In this document: positions 26,574 to 35,066 of the stretch, in pieces | Position numbering within the stretch: position 1 is the first letter of the stretch | Layout: each line of letters opens with the position of its first letter | Origin: Halalkalibacter urbisdiaboli | Lineage (GTDB): Bacteria > Bacillota > Bacilli > Bacillales > Bacillaceae_D | Reading direction: 5' to 3' | NCBI RefSeq assembly: GCF_002156385.1 | Contig: NZ_MVJM01000002.1 | Coordinates: 1,218,824 to 1,282,823, forward strand | DNA length: 64,000 bases | Made by a program: the position numbers and the translations under genes | Notes under the pieces: model-generated | Seen by the model: the letters and a program-made list of their open reading frames with translations, nothing else | The model's database searches: none | What the model was told of the DNA's origin: nothing

Positions 26574-27767
26574 ATGAATAAAAACAAGTCTTTATTGATT
26601 ACGAACATAGCAGTTTATCATGAAGATGGCATTTTCGAACAAGGATTTATCAAAATAAAAGATGGAAAAATTATCAATATCGGTCCTGTGACGGACACCG
26701 CTGATCAAGAAGCAGATGAAGTCATTTCTTTAACACCTGATTTCTCGCTCGTTCCTGGGTTCATTGACATTCATATTCACGGAGTGAAAGGCGCAGATAC
26801 GATGGACGGAACACAATCAGCTCTGTCGACTATGGCTTGTTCTCTCCCTAGCGAAGGAACAACAAGCTTCTTAGCAACGACGATTACACAAGCAAGCGAT
26901 CAAATCGAAGCAGCGCTATCAAACGCTGCCACTTATTCATCTACTATTAAAAAGGAGCCTGCCGCTGAAATGCTCGGCATTCATCTAGAAGGTCCTTTCA
27001 TATCGCCAGAAAGAGCAGGTGCCCAGCCTCTTTCATTTATTCAAGAGCCAGATTTATCTCTTTTTGAGAGATGGCAACAGCTCTCAGGTGGATTAATCAA
27101 ACTAGTGACGATGGCTCCAGAAAGAGAAAATGGCTTGGAACTACTTCGTTATCTAAAAGAATCAGGAGTTATTGCCTCAATTGGTCATTCCGATGCATCT
27201 TATAACGAAATCCAAAAAGCTATCTCAAAAGGCCTTAGCCATGTTACTCATTTATACAATGGAATGCGTGGATTTCACCATCGCGAACCTGGAGTCGCTG
27301 GTGCAGCACTTGCACATCATGAGCTCAAGGTGGAAATGATTGTCGATGGAATTCATATTCATCCAGCTATCGTTAAGAGCACTTATCGCACAAAAGGCGC
27401 AAGTGAAATCATTTTGATCACTGATGCTATGCGCGCAAAAGGGCTTAAAGATGGAACTTATGATCTTGGTGGACAAAAGGTACAAGTTTCCAATCAAAAA
27501 GCTCTCTTATCAGATGGAACGTTGGCCGGAAGTATTTTAACGATGAACGACGCAATTAAAAATATGATTCAATATACAGGTTGTTCACTGCAAGAGATTA
27601 CCGTTATGGCATCTGAGAATCCAGCAAAGCAAATCGGGATGTGGAACCAAAAAGGGAGTATTACTGTTGGAAAAGATGCTGATCTAACAATACTAGATAA
27701 AGATCTGAATGTAGTTTTCACATTATGCAATGGCAAAATTGCTTACAAAGGAGGAAGTAACAAATGA
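26574..27767 (+). CDS. nagA: N-acetylglucosamine-6-phosphate deacetylase
   Basis: This 397-residue amidohydrolase converts GlcNAc-6-P to glucosamine-6-P and acetate. Metal-site motifs are visible. PGFIDIHIHG near residue 60 is present, and HLEGPFISPERAGA holds the metal Glu. IGHSDAS and HLYNGMRGFHHREPG follow, and then ITDAMRAKG with the catalytic Asp. The ATG at 26574 follows GGGGGAG, and an upstream in-frame ATG lacks a ribosome site. It is the first gene of nagA-nagB-nagR and overlaps nagB by four bases. Confidence 0.94.
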   Translation: MNKNKSLLITNIAVYHEDGIFEQGFIKIKDGKIINIGPVTDTADQEADEVISLTPDFSLVPGFIDIHIHGVKGADTMDGTQSALSTMACSLPSEGTTSFLATTITQASDQIEAALSNAATYSSTIKKEPAAEMLGIHLEGPFISPERAGAQPLSFIQEPDLSLFERWQQLSGGLIKLVTMAPERENGLELLRYLKESGVIASIGHSDASYNEIQKAISKGLSHVTHLYNGMRGFHHREPGVAGAALAHHELKVEMIVDGIHIHPAIVKSTYRTKGASEIILITDAMRAKGLKDGTYDLGGQKVQVSNQKALLSDGTLAGSILTMNDAIKNMIQYTGCSLQEITVMASENPAKQIGMWNQKGSITVGKDADLTILDKDLNVVFTLCNGKIAYKGGSNK

Positions 27768-28504
27768 AAGTTATTGAAGCAAAGCAATATCAAGAGTTAA
27801 GCCAATTAGCTTCTAACTATATTAGCGGTAAAATTAAGAAAAAAACAAATCTAACTCTTGGTTTAGCAACAGGCGGTACTCCGAAAAAAGCATATGAATT
27901 GTTAATAGAAGATCATAAAAACAATGGAACGTCCTACAACAGCGTAACCACCTTTAATCTAGATGAGTACATCGGACTGAATCCAGAAAATGCAAATAGT
28001 TATCATCACTATATGAACCAAGCTTTCTTTAATCATATTGATATTAACCGTAAGAACATTTTCATTCCAAACGGACTAGCTTTGAACATGGAACAAGAAT
28101 GCAGAGAATATGAAGAGAAAATCAAGTCTCAGGGTGGCATCGACCTCCAGCTTCTCGGGATTGGTGCTAACGGGCACATTGGTTTCAACGAACCTGGTAC
28201 ACCTTTTCTCAGTACAACTCACGTCATAGAATTAGCCCCATCGACAAGAGAAGCAAATGCTCGTTTTTTTGACTCCATTCACGATGTGCCAACTCATGCC
28301 ATTACAATGGGAATTGCTTCAATTATGGCTAGTAAAGAGATTTTATTACTTGTTTCAGGTGAGGATAAAAACGCTGCTTTGAAACGATTACTTAACGAGG
28401 AAGAACCTGATGAAAGCTTCCCTGCTTCCATTTTGAAAAAACATCCTCATGTTATAATAATTGCAGATAAAAAGGCACTAAAAGGTGTTGGCATTATGCA
28501 TTGA
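27764..28504 (+). CDS. nagB: Glucosamine-6-phosphate deaminase
   Basis: This 246-residue enzyme converts glucosamine-6-P to fructose-6-P and ammonia, feeding amino sugars into glycolysis. It has GLATGGTPKKAYE near residue 34, NLDEYIGL with the catalytic Asp, and GIGANGHIGFNEPG with the active-site His/Glu region. The ribosome site is AAAGGAGG. It lies in the middle of the nag operon and is translationally coupled to nagA. Confidence 0.95.
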   Translation: MKVIEAKQYQELSQLASNYISGKIKKKTNLTLGLATGGTPKKAYELLIEDHKNNGTSYNSVTTFNLDEYIGLNPENANSYHHYMNQAFFNHIDINRKNIFIPNGLALNMEQECREYEEKIKSQGGIDLQLLGIGANGHIGFNEPGTPFLSTTHVIELAPSTREANARFFDSIHDVPTHAITMGIASIMASKEILLLVSGEDKNAALKRLLNEEEPDESFPASILKKHPHVIIIADKKALKGVGIMH

Positions 28505-28521
28505 AAGGAGAGAATTACACT

Positions 28522-29247
28522 TTGTTAATAGATAAGAATTCACCATTGCCGATATACCATCAAATAGAAGAGTATATAAAAGACCGGATTGAAAAGGGAG
28601 AGTTACAACCTGGTAATGTACTTCCTTCTGAACGTGAGTATTCTCAACTGTTTCAAGTAAGTCGTATGACCATTAGACAAGCGATAAACAAGCTTGTAAA
28701 CGATGGCTATCTTTATCGCAAAAAAGGCAGCGGTACATTTGTGGCAGAAAAAAAATTTGAACAAGCTTTACAAGGGTTAACTAGCTTCACAGAAGATATG
28801 ACAGCAAGAGGGTTGACCCCTAGTAGCAAGCTCCTTCATTTTGAAATCATCCCAGCCACCCCTCAGGTAGCAGCTACCTTACAAGTTGCTGAGAACACAC
28901 CAGTTTATGAAATGAAACGTATTCGTTTAGCCGATGATATTCCGATGGCTCTAGAAACCTGTTATATTTCCGCTAATCTAGTAAAAGGATTAACGGAAGA
29001 GATTGTTAGTCACTCGATCTATAGGTATATCGAAGAAAAGCTTCAACTTGAAATCGGAGAAGCAACCCAAATCATCGAATCTTCTTTAGCTAACGAAACA
29101 GAAACTGAGTTATTAAAGATCAAAAGGGGTTCTCCCATTCTTTTAATTGAACGCTGTACCTTTTTAACGAATGGCAATCCTTTTGAAATTGTTCGATCAT
29201 CTTACCGAGCTGACCGCTATAAATTTATTTCTCATTTAAAACGGTAA
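28522..29247 (+). CDS. nagR: GntR/HutC-family repressor of the nag genes (NagR/YvoA)
   Basis: This 241-residue regulator has a winged-helix domain (ERGELQ-type start, then LPSEREYSQLFQVSRMTIRQA at residues ~30-52). A UTRA effector domain follows and would bind phosphorylated amino sugars. The start used is a TTG at 28522, nine bases after AAAGGAGAG. The TTG at 28501 would overlap nagB and has no site. The two dre-like operators flanking the divergent promoters are its expected targets, so glucosamine-6-P or GlcNAc-6-P probably releases repression. Confidence 0.9.
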   Translation: MLIDKNSPLPIYHQIEEYIKDRIEKGELQPGNVLPSEREYSQLFQVSRMTIRQAINKLVNDGYLYRKKGSGTFVAEKKFEQALQGLTSFTEDMTARGLTPSSKLLHFEIIPATPQVAATLQVAENTPVYEMKRIRLADDIPMALETCYISANLVKGLTEEIVSHSIYRYIEEKLQLEIGEATQIIESSLANETETELLKIKRGSPILLIERCTFLTNGNPFEIVRSSYRADRYKFISHLKR

Positions 29248-29296
29248 AATAGTTGTCGCCAATTATGAAACAAAATGAATATTCCGGAGGTGTGCA

Positions 29297-30028
29297 ATGA
29301 TACAAACTTATCTATCTGAGATCAAAGAGTTATGTGAAAATCTTGAAACCGTTGAAAAAAACTCTCTTCAAAAAGCGGCCCTTAAAACAGCTCAAGCAAT
29401 CGTAAACGGAGGGATTGTTCACATTTTTGGGTGTGGGCACTCTCATATAATTGGAGAAGAAGTTTTTTACCGTGCCGGTGGACTTGCTCCCGTTCATCCA
29501 ATTCTGATAGAAGAAGTGATGCTGCATAAAGGAGCACTTCAATCTTCCATGTTCGAACGAAGCGCAGACTTTGCCTGCACCTTTCTAGATGATCAAGATA
29601 TTCGCCCAGAAGACATCTTAGTTGTTGTCTCAACTTCCGGAAGGAATCCTGTCCCCATCGATGTAGCGCTTCATGGAAAGCAACAAAGTGCCTATGTAGT
29701 GGGGATCACCTCGCTTTCATATTCCAAAAACCAAGCATCCAGGCATAAAAGCGGAAAATTTTTATATGACGCAGTAGATTTAGTTATTAACAACCACACC
29801 AAGCCAGGAGACGGTGTGATCTCAATAGATGGAACCGGAATCTCTTATGGACCAAGTTCATCTGTTATTGGATTAACCATCATCAATAGTATCATCGTAG
29901 GTGCGATTGAACGATTAATAGAGCTTGACATTGAGCCTCCTGTTTTTAAAAGTGGAAACATTGATGGGTCCGATGAGCATAATCGGAAATTAATCGAAAC
30001 TTATAAAGGTCGTATTCCTTTCTTTTAA
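29297..30028 (+). CDS. SIS-domain protein (UPF0309 type), last gene of the nag cluster
   Basis: This 243-residue protein has a single sugar-isomerase domain. HIFGCGHSHIIGEEVFYRAGG near residue 43 and VVVSTSGRNPVPIDVA near residue 110 are phosphosugar-binding loops. It resembles UPF0309 proteins, relatives of MurQ etherases and of isomerases. Its place 49 bases after nagR, with a GGAGGTG site, suggests a role with amino-sugar phosphates, perhaps in cell-wall sugar recycling. The exact reaction is unknown. Confidence 0.82.
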   Translation: MIQTYLSEIKELCENLETVEKNSLQKAALKTAQAIVNGGIVHIFGCGHSHIIGEEVFYRAGGLAPVHPILIEEVMLHKGALQSSMFERSADFACTFLDDQDIRPEDILVVVSTSGRNPVPIDVALHGKQQSAYVVGITSLSYSKNQASRHKSGKFLYDAVDLVINNHTKPGDGVISIDGTGISYGPSSSVIGLTIINSIIVGAIERLIELDIEPPVFKSGNIDGSDEHNRKLIETYKGRIPFF

Positions 30029-30064
30029 AAAAGCATCGGTATAACGATGCTTCAGACCATAGAC

Positions 30065-30100
30065 AAAACGCCTTTGAGAAATGACTCTCAAAGGCGTTTT
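30065..30100. terminator. Hairpin after the nag cluster
   Basis: AAAACGCCTTTGAG/CTCAAAGGCGTTTT with a short loop and a T-run. It ends the nag operon and may derive from the end of an insertion element. Confidence 0.8.
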
Positions 30101-30102
30101 CG

Positions 30103-30283
30103 CGTATTTCCGTCTATTGTCTGTTGGTGACGCTGGAGGATGGGTGTTCCTCCAGTGCCAGTTAGCTAATTTTTTTAGGTTCATGGCAGCGAAGAAACCA
30201 CTTAAAAATGTGTGGAGCCGTTGCCATCTTTTTGAAAAGCCTGCAATGAGGAGGGCACTGAAAAACCTTCTTAAGTAACTCAA
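30103..30283 (-). pseudogene. Decayed C-terminal fragment of a transposase
   Basis: The minus-strand frame reads LLIAGFSKRWQRLHTF then FFAAMNLKKLANWH. This resembles the end of IS1182/IS5-type transposases, where a ...NLKK(L/I)A.. motif precedes the stop. No catalytic DDE region is present. It is flanked by the dispersed repeats, and a shorter related segment lies at 15316. The identification is tentative. Confidence 0.45.
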
Positions 30284-30357
30284 AGAAGAAGTAATGGCTT
30301 CGCACGTTACTTAAAGGCCACTGAAAAAAGGGAAACCTACCCTTTTTCAGTGGCCTC
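30251..30357. repeat. Composite ~105 bp repeat, copy A
   Basis: It starts GAGGGCACTGAAAAACCTTC, continues with GTAACTCAAAGAAGAAGTAA and ends with a full palindromic unit (30316-30357, GGCCACTGAAAAAAGGG...CCCTTTTTCAGTGGCC). Copy B lies at 31570-31674 in the same orientation. Confidence 0.85.
30316..30357. repeat. Dispersed palindromic repeat, copy 3 (inside composite A)
   Basis: The arms pair fully, with GGCCACT/AGTGGCC instead of GGGCACT/AGTGCCC, a compensatory change relative to other copies. Confidence 0.8.
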
Positions 30358-30401
30358 TTAAAAAAGTATCATCGCTATTATATCCTCTTAATCAATGATT
30401 A

Positions 30402-31373
30402 TTAAACCTTTACTGGTAACACAAGACTAGCCGATTGCAGCGCAGCGGTTGTCACAGCTTGTGTGCGCCAAGCATCACGGTAATCCGACTCAATCCGTGA
30501 TGTATCACCAGTACGTAGTGCATAAATAAAGGCGTCATTCTCAGCAATGTACGGGTTCACCTCATCTTTTACGGTTGTTTGTGTCCCGCCTATATTGACA
30601 TAGGTGGAGTCAGGCGTCCAATCTATAAAGCCTTGATCCGTATAAATGGAAAGACCTGCTCGAAATGTATGATCGGGAAGTATGCACGTGTTTGCAATCG
30701 TAGCAATCACGCCACTTTTTAGCTTTAATGTAACCGTTCCAACGTCAGCCACTGTTACATTCTCCACTTTTTCATGCATAAGCTGTTGATTATACAGCGC
30801 ATACACCTCATCTACTTCCCCTACAGTAAATCGGAGTAAATCAACGATATGCGTTGTTTGTTCAATAAATTGCCCGCCCGAACCTTCTTGCCTGCGCCAC
30901 CAATCAACCATCGGCATACTGCCCATCCATTGTCCGGATACTATTCCAACCTTTTGCTCTCGAATAATCTCTTTCACTTGCTTACTAGATTGTTTATAGC
31001 GAAAATGATACCCGACGGATGTGACCAATCCCTGCTTTTCCACTGCTGTAACAATTTCACTCGGGGCTACTAGGTCTGTTCCTAATGGCTTTTCTATAAA
31101 GAAAGGAACCCCTCTCTCTACTAGCTCCATTTCAATCGTTCCATGGGCCATTGGTGGCACACAAATATAAACTGCATCTAATGCTTCACCGTCTAACATA
31201 TTCTTAACATCATCATAAGCTTTTGTTGCTCCTAAAGCGATGGCCAGCTTTTCTGCTTTCCAATATGTGGTACCACATATCGCTTGTACCTTCACTTCTT
31301 TCATCTTCATTAAAATTTCTGCATGCATTTTTGCAAAATTTCCGGTTCCTATTATTCCAATATTCATTGTCAT
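30402..31373 (-). CDS. Gfo/Idh/MocA-family oxidoreductase
   Basis: This 323-residue NAD(P)-dependent sugar dehydrogenase-like enzyme has IGIIGTGNFAKMHAE at the N-terminus (Rossmann fold). FIEKPLGTD is the EKP motif, and the C-terminal domain contains GGQFIEQTTHIVDLLRF with the catalytic His. The ATG at 31373 follows AAGGGGGAAA. The gene lies between two copies of a 105 bp repeat in the same orientation and has a cre-like site upstream. The sugar substrate is unknown. A second member of the family lies at 34044. Confidence 0.85.
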   Translation of the reverse strand: MTMNIGIIGTGNFAKMHAEILMKMKEVKVQAICGTTYWKAEKLAIALGATKAYDDVKNMLDGEALDAVYICVPPMAHGTIEMELVERGVPFFIEKPLGTDLVAPSEIVTAVEKQGLVTSVGYHFRYKQSSKQVKEIIREQKVGIVSGQWMGSMPMVDWWRRQEGSGGQFIEQTTHIVDLLRFTVGEVDEVYALYNQQLMHEKVENVTVADVGTVTLKLKSGVIATIANTCILPDHTFRAGLSIYTDQGFIDWTPDSTYVNIGGTQTTVKDEVNPYIAENDAFIYALRTGDTSRIESDYRDAWRTQAVTTAALQSASLVLPVKV

Positions 31374-31430
31374 CCTATTTCCCCCTTTAACAAGTATCAA
31401 CTTCAAAACAATATGACATTTCCCCAATCC

Positions 31431-31444
31431 CGTAAGCGCTATCA
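31431..31444 (-). promoter_or_regulatory. cre-like catabolite site upstream of the Gfo/Idh gene
   Basis: Minus strand TGATAGCGCTTACG matches TGWNANCGNTNWCA except the last base. It lies ~60 bases upstream of the start and suggests CcpA control. Confidence 0.45.
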
Positions 31445-31569
31445 CGGACTATTTTATTCGATGAAAACACCGAATAACAAGGGGTAGATTTTATTCTTAC
31501 ATTTTGTTTTACTAGGAAAAGAAAAATTATGGAAAATTTTGTTTGGTATGATAGAATTATGGTGTAAAG

Positions 31570-31674
31570 GAGGCCACTGAAAAACTACTTCTTGTAACTC
31601 AAAGAAGGAGTAATGGCTCCGCACATTACTTAAAGGTCACTGAAAAAGGGAAATGCACCTTTTTCAGTGACCTC
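31570..31674. repeat. Composite ~105 bp repeat, copy B
   Basis: It matches copy A over nearly its whole length: GTAACTCAAAGAAGGAGTAA is central, and a palindromic unit with GGTCACT/AGTGACC forms the end. It lies upstream of the Gfo/Idh gene, so copies A and B bracket that gene. Confidence 0.85.
31634..31674. repeat. Dispersed palindromic repeat, copy 4 (inside composite B)
   Basis: AGGTCACTGAAAAAGG and CCTTTTTCAGTGACCT arms around a short spacer. Confidence 0.8.
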
Positions 31675-31801
31675 GTGTAAAGAGGGTTTTTATGGGAACA
31701 CCCGCATAGGATCTGAGATTAAACTCTCCCTCATGAAACAGTAAGTGAATATAGAACAATAGAGTTAAACCGCAGAAAACTCAATGTTTATCATAAAAAC
31801 A

Positions 31802-31831
31802 GCAGGAATTTTGATGAATGATGTAGAATTT
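31802..31831 (+). promoter_or_regulatory. Sigma-H-type promoter before the histidine kinase
   Basis: GCAGGAATT, 12 bases, then GTAGAATTT. This fits RNAGGAWWW-N(11-12)-RNNGAATWW at all fixed positions. It lies ~65 bases upstream of the kinase ATG. Sigma-H drives early sporulation genes such as kinA. Confidence 0.7.
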
Positions 31832-31896
31832 TACAGATATCCAATCAAGGTAAACAGCTTGACCTATCTCACTCAAAATAGGAGTGTACGTACCTG

Positions 31897-32712
31897 ATGA
31901 ATCGATTACATTTTAAAAACTGGTTCCGAAAAAGAAAATCATTAAAACAAATAGATTCGGATCATGAGCAGCAAGGCCATTATAAATTTCTCCAAAACGA
32001 CGCCAATACTGTGCAATCGTCGGAGGACTACCATGCTGTTATCGGTCGAATGGCCGCGTTTTTTGCTCATGAAATCCGTAATCCACTCACGTCAATTATT
32101 GGGTTTATTCAATTTATGGAGCAGGATCCATCAATCAAGTCAAACCCGCATATGGCTCATTACACGTCTATTATTAGAGAAGAAGCAACCCGAATGGAGA
32201 CGTTAATTCAAGAGCTCCTCAGTCTTTCAAAATCTCATTTACATCATGATAACCTATCCATTATTGACATTAAGCACAGTATAGAAAAGGTTGTCACCAT
32301 TTATTCAATGCAAACCGTAAATAAATCTATTTCATTTCGTACAGACTTACTCGACGATATTTATATAACGGGAAACCCCAGCCAATTTGAGAGACTATTA
32401 ATTAATTTAGTTAAAAATGCGGTCGAGGCAATCAAAGAAATGGGTACGATTGAAATCCGCGTGACGAAGGAAAATAAGTTTGTGAATATCTCAATTATTG
32501 ATAGTGGTCCTGGTTTAACGCCAGAGCAGCTTGAACAAATTTTTTATCCGTTTTACACGACAAAAGATGAAGGAACGGGATTAGGACTTCCAATTTGTAA
32601 AACCATCGTCGAAACGATGAATGGTTCCATGGATATTCAAAACCATACAAACAAAGGAGTTCATGTGAAATTAAAAATTCCACAAAATCAGCACACTTCT
32701 TACAAAGGGTAA
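31897..32712 (+). CDS. Soluble sensor histidine kinase, sporulation-kinase type
   Basis: This 271-residue protein has no membrane segment or PAS domain. A short basic N-terminal part is followed by HisKA (FFAHEIRNPLTSIIGF, phospho-His near residue 59) and HATPase_c. The latter has NLVKNAVEAIKEMG as N-box, DSGPGL as G1 and GTGLGLPI as G2. The kinase core resembles KinA-KinE phosphorelay kinases, and a sigma-H promoter lies upstream. No response regulator is adjacent. The next gene, 26 bases downstream, encodes a membrane protein with a kinase-like but catalytically degenerate tail. Feeding Spo0F is an inference. Confidence 0.82.
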   Translation: MNRLHFKNWFRKRKSLKQIDSDHEQQGHYKFLQNDANTVQSSEDYHAVIGRMAAFFAHEIRNPLTSIIGFIQFMEQDPSIKSNPHMAHYTSIIREEATRMETLIQELLSLSKSHLHHDNLSIIDIKHSIEKVVTIYSMQTVNKSISFRTDLLDDIYITGNPSQFERLLINLVKNAVEAIKEMGTIEIRVTKENKFVNISIIDSGPGLTPEQLEQIFYPFYTTKDEGTGLGLPICKTIVETMNGSMDIQNHTNKGVHVKLKIPQNQHTSYKG

Positions 32713-32738
32713 GAAATGAGTGATATAGGAGTTATAGA

Positions 32739-33998
32739 ATGAACTATGTACTAACATTTATTGTATCCACGTTTGAATGGATAGCCTTATTATCGTTTCC
32801 GGTTATTTTATTAGGATATTATTATCGTCATTACGTTAAACCAATTTTGATTTTGGCGATGACGATGAGCATTCTCTCAATGATTTTACGCTTATTCCCA
32901 ATCGACGTTTTTATCGTTCTTGCCATTCAAATTATTATCTTTGTATTTTTCGTTAAACGGCTATTTTCATTTCAACTTATTGAATCTCTTGTTGTCGTTA
33001 CGATAGGGTATGGCTTTTATATTTTAATACAGCTATTATTCATTGAGCTAATTATTTCAACATCAACAATTAATTATATTGATATTTTATTTTCTTTAAG
33101 CTTTACTCCACAAATGTTAACTATTATTTTTATGACAATGACCTGTTTAGTTATACATTACTTTAAATACAATCTTGTTGAATTAAGACGTCATGTACAA
33201 TCAAAGACCATGACAACGAAAACGAAGAATATCATTTACACTAGTGCGGTACTTACACTTATTTTTATTTGCCTTGCTGTTTTTGCCATGCTTGAGAGTG
33301 ACTTTAGTCATAAACATGTATTGGTCCTGCTTTGCATTATCGTATTATTTTCAATTTTATCGGTCTATTACATCTTACATACTCAATTTCAGATGAAGAG
33401 TTTAATTGAGGCAAAGCAGTTTTACTTAGATCAGGAACAACAGACGACCATGATATTGGAACATGTGAAAAAGAATTATGCTCGACACTTTCATGCTATT
33501 ATGAAACTATCAGAACGACAATCACTGCCATTAATTACGGATTATATTGATTTTCACAAATTAAATGCTAATCCAAATACGTTTTCTAGTCCTATGCCTA
33601 TTCCATCAACTATTAAAGAAAACGATGAACTCCTCTATGCGTTTTTAATTAACAAACGCAAGGTCGCTGGTTTAGTTGGCGTAACTATTCATGTCTCAGC
33701 AACATTTGACTTTAGTGTTCCTACATCATTGCAACAAATTAGACTGTTAAGTATGATTTTTGATGACATATTTCTATTACTTTACCAGGCGCCTTTAACG
33801 GAGCGTAAAGAGCTTTTTTTTGAAGTATACAAATCAGATTCTGAAATCCGTTTTGATATTTCTAGTAACTTTACAATTTCGGGCGAACAGACGTCTCTAA
33901 AGCTGTTTGACGCACTATTAAAATTTAAACAGCAGGATGCTCTTGTTTATTCAGAATTGAATCCATTAAAGCTAACCATTACATGTCCGATGCAATAA
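32739..33998 (+). CDS. Membrane protein with AgrC/Spo0B-like tail lacking ATP-binding motifs
   Basis: In this 419-residue protein, residues ~1-215 form about seven membrane helices. A helical stretch around 230-275 (KKNYARHFHAIMKLSERQSLPLITDYI) looks like the dimerisation helix of HPK10/Spo0B-type proteins and holds two His residues. The last ~130 residues alternate helix and strand like an ATPase fold but show no N-box, DxGxG or GLGL motif. It may be a pseudo-kinase or phosphotransferase partner of the kinase encoded just upstream. No family was recognised with certainty. Confidence 0.6.
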   Translation: MNYVLTFIVSTFEWIALLSFPVILLGYYYRHYVKPILILAMTMSILSMILRLFPIDVFIVLAIQIIIFVFFVKRLFSFQLIESLVVVTIGYGFYILIQLLFIELIISTSTINYIDILFSLSFTPQMLTIIFMTMTCLVIHYFKYNLVELRRHVQSKTMTTKTKNIIYTSAVLTLIFICLAVFAMLESDFSHKHVLVLLCIIVLFSILSVYYILHTQFQMKSLIEAKQFYLDQEQQTTMILEHVKKNYARHFHAIMKLSERQSLPLITDYIDFHKLNANPNTFSSPMPIPSTIKENDELLYAFLINKRKVAGLVGVTIHVSATFDFSVPTSLQQIRLLSMIFDDIFLLLYQAPLTERKELFFEVYKSDSEIRFDISSNFTISGEQTSLKLFDALLKFKQQDALVYSELNPLKLTITCPMQ

Positions 33999-34002
33999 AA
34001 AT

Positions 34003-34042
34003 GGGCATTGAAAAAGGGATACCCACCCTTTTTCAATGCCCT
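34003..34042. repeat. Dispersed palindromic repeat, copy 5
   Basis: GGGCATTGAAAAAGGG and CCCTTTTTCAATGCCC arms are perfect complements. It fills the gap between two convergent genes and overlaps neither stop codon, so it probably serves as a terminator for both. Confidence 0.85.
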
Positions 34043-34043
34043 T

Positions 34044-35066
34044 CTATGGTAGGAGTCGAATTGGCTCCCCTGATTTTTTGTAAATATCTGTAACTAACTG
34101 AGTCGCAACCATGGCTGCGCTACCGTCAACAAAAGGCGGGTTTTTAAAGTGAATCGAACGAATAAAATCTATGACTAGCTTTTCAAATAGTCTTTCGTTT
34201 GTAGAGAGTGTTTCATCAAATGCTGGACATTCCATCCCCTCAACATCAAACGTCGTTATTCCTTGATAATTTGCTGCAATTGTTCCTTTCGTTCCAGATA
34301 TTTCAATCCCTTCATTATTCAAACCGATGCTTGCGGTTGAAGCTTCAATCATTCCAACAGCACCATTTCTATATTGAATAATTGCATAGCCGTGATCCTC
34401 TGTTTCAATCTCGTGATAAACCTGGAATCTCTTTGCCTCTAGTACTTCTAAGTAACCTCCACAAAGCCATTGAGCTAGATCAACAATATGGCTCCCCTGT
34501 TGGATAAACGGGCCTCCACCATCTAACTCTGTTGTTCCGTGCCAAGACTGATAATACTGTTTATCACGAAAATGTTTTATCGTTACGTCAACAACCATGA
34601 TTCGTCCAAGCTTACCTGCCTCGATTAAGTCCTTGATATATAATAAGTGGGTTATAAAACGGCGCATATAAGAAACGGCTAAAATGACTCCATTCTGTTT
34701 ACAGAGGTTCACCATCTCCAATTGCCTTTCCGGGGAAATATGTAACGGCTTCTCACATAGACAATGCAGACCTAACTTTGCGGCCGTTAGAACACCTTCA
34801 TCATGTTTCGCATTTGGTGTACAAATAACAGCAGCTGTTGCTCCCGACTGCTTCGCTACCTGTTCTATCTTTGTTCCAAACACGTCAATTTGTTGTTCTT
34901 TTGCATATGCCTTTACCCTCTGCTCATCTCTACCAACAACCCCGACAATTTCTGCTTCAGTCGTTGTCGAAAAAGCCTTTACATATGCTTTGCTAATGCC
35001 ACCATGCCCAATTAGAATAACCCTTTGCTTCTCCATTTTGTCCATCCCCGTTTCATTGTTATTCAT
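34044..35066 (-). CDS. Gfo/Idh/MocA-family oxidoreductase, partner of GH28 enzyme
   Basis: This protein of about 340 residues has the Rossmann motif VILIGHGGISKAY near the N-terminus. LCEKPLHISP is the EKP motif, and GGGPFIQQGSHIVDLAQWL carries the catalytic His. The ATG at 35066 shares a TAATG overlap with the end of the GH28 gene, giving translational coupling. An internal ATG at 35036 is an alternative start. Coupling to a GH28 gene suggests oxidation of a sugar or sugar acid released by it. The substrate is unknown. Confidence 0.85.
   Translation of the reverse strand: MNNNETGMDKMEKQRVILIGHGGISKAYVKAFSTTTEAEIVGVVGRDEQRVKAYAKEQQIDVFGTKIEQVAKQSGATAAVICTPNAKHDEGVLTAAKLGLHCLCEKPLHISPERQLEMVNLCKQNGVILAVSYMRRFITHLLYIKDLIEAGKLGRIMVVDVTIKHFRDKQYYQSWHGTTELDGGGPFIQQGSHIVDLAQWLCGGYLEVLEAKRFQVYHEIETEDHGYAIIQYRNGAVGMIEASTASIGLNNEGIEISGTKGTIAANYQGITTFDVEGMECPAFDETLSTNERLFEKLVIDFIRSIHFKNPPFVDGSAAMVATQLVTDIYKKSGEPIRLLP

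Noticed and set aside
29990-30283. Full 97-codon minus-strand ORF as an intact gene
   Set aside because: Its 3' part runs through the nag terminator and into the SIS gene on the other strand. Only the middle resembles a transposase tail, so it is kept as a remnant.
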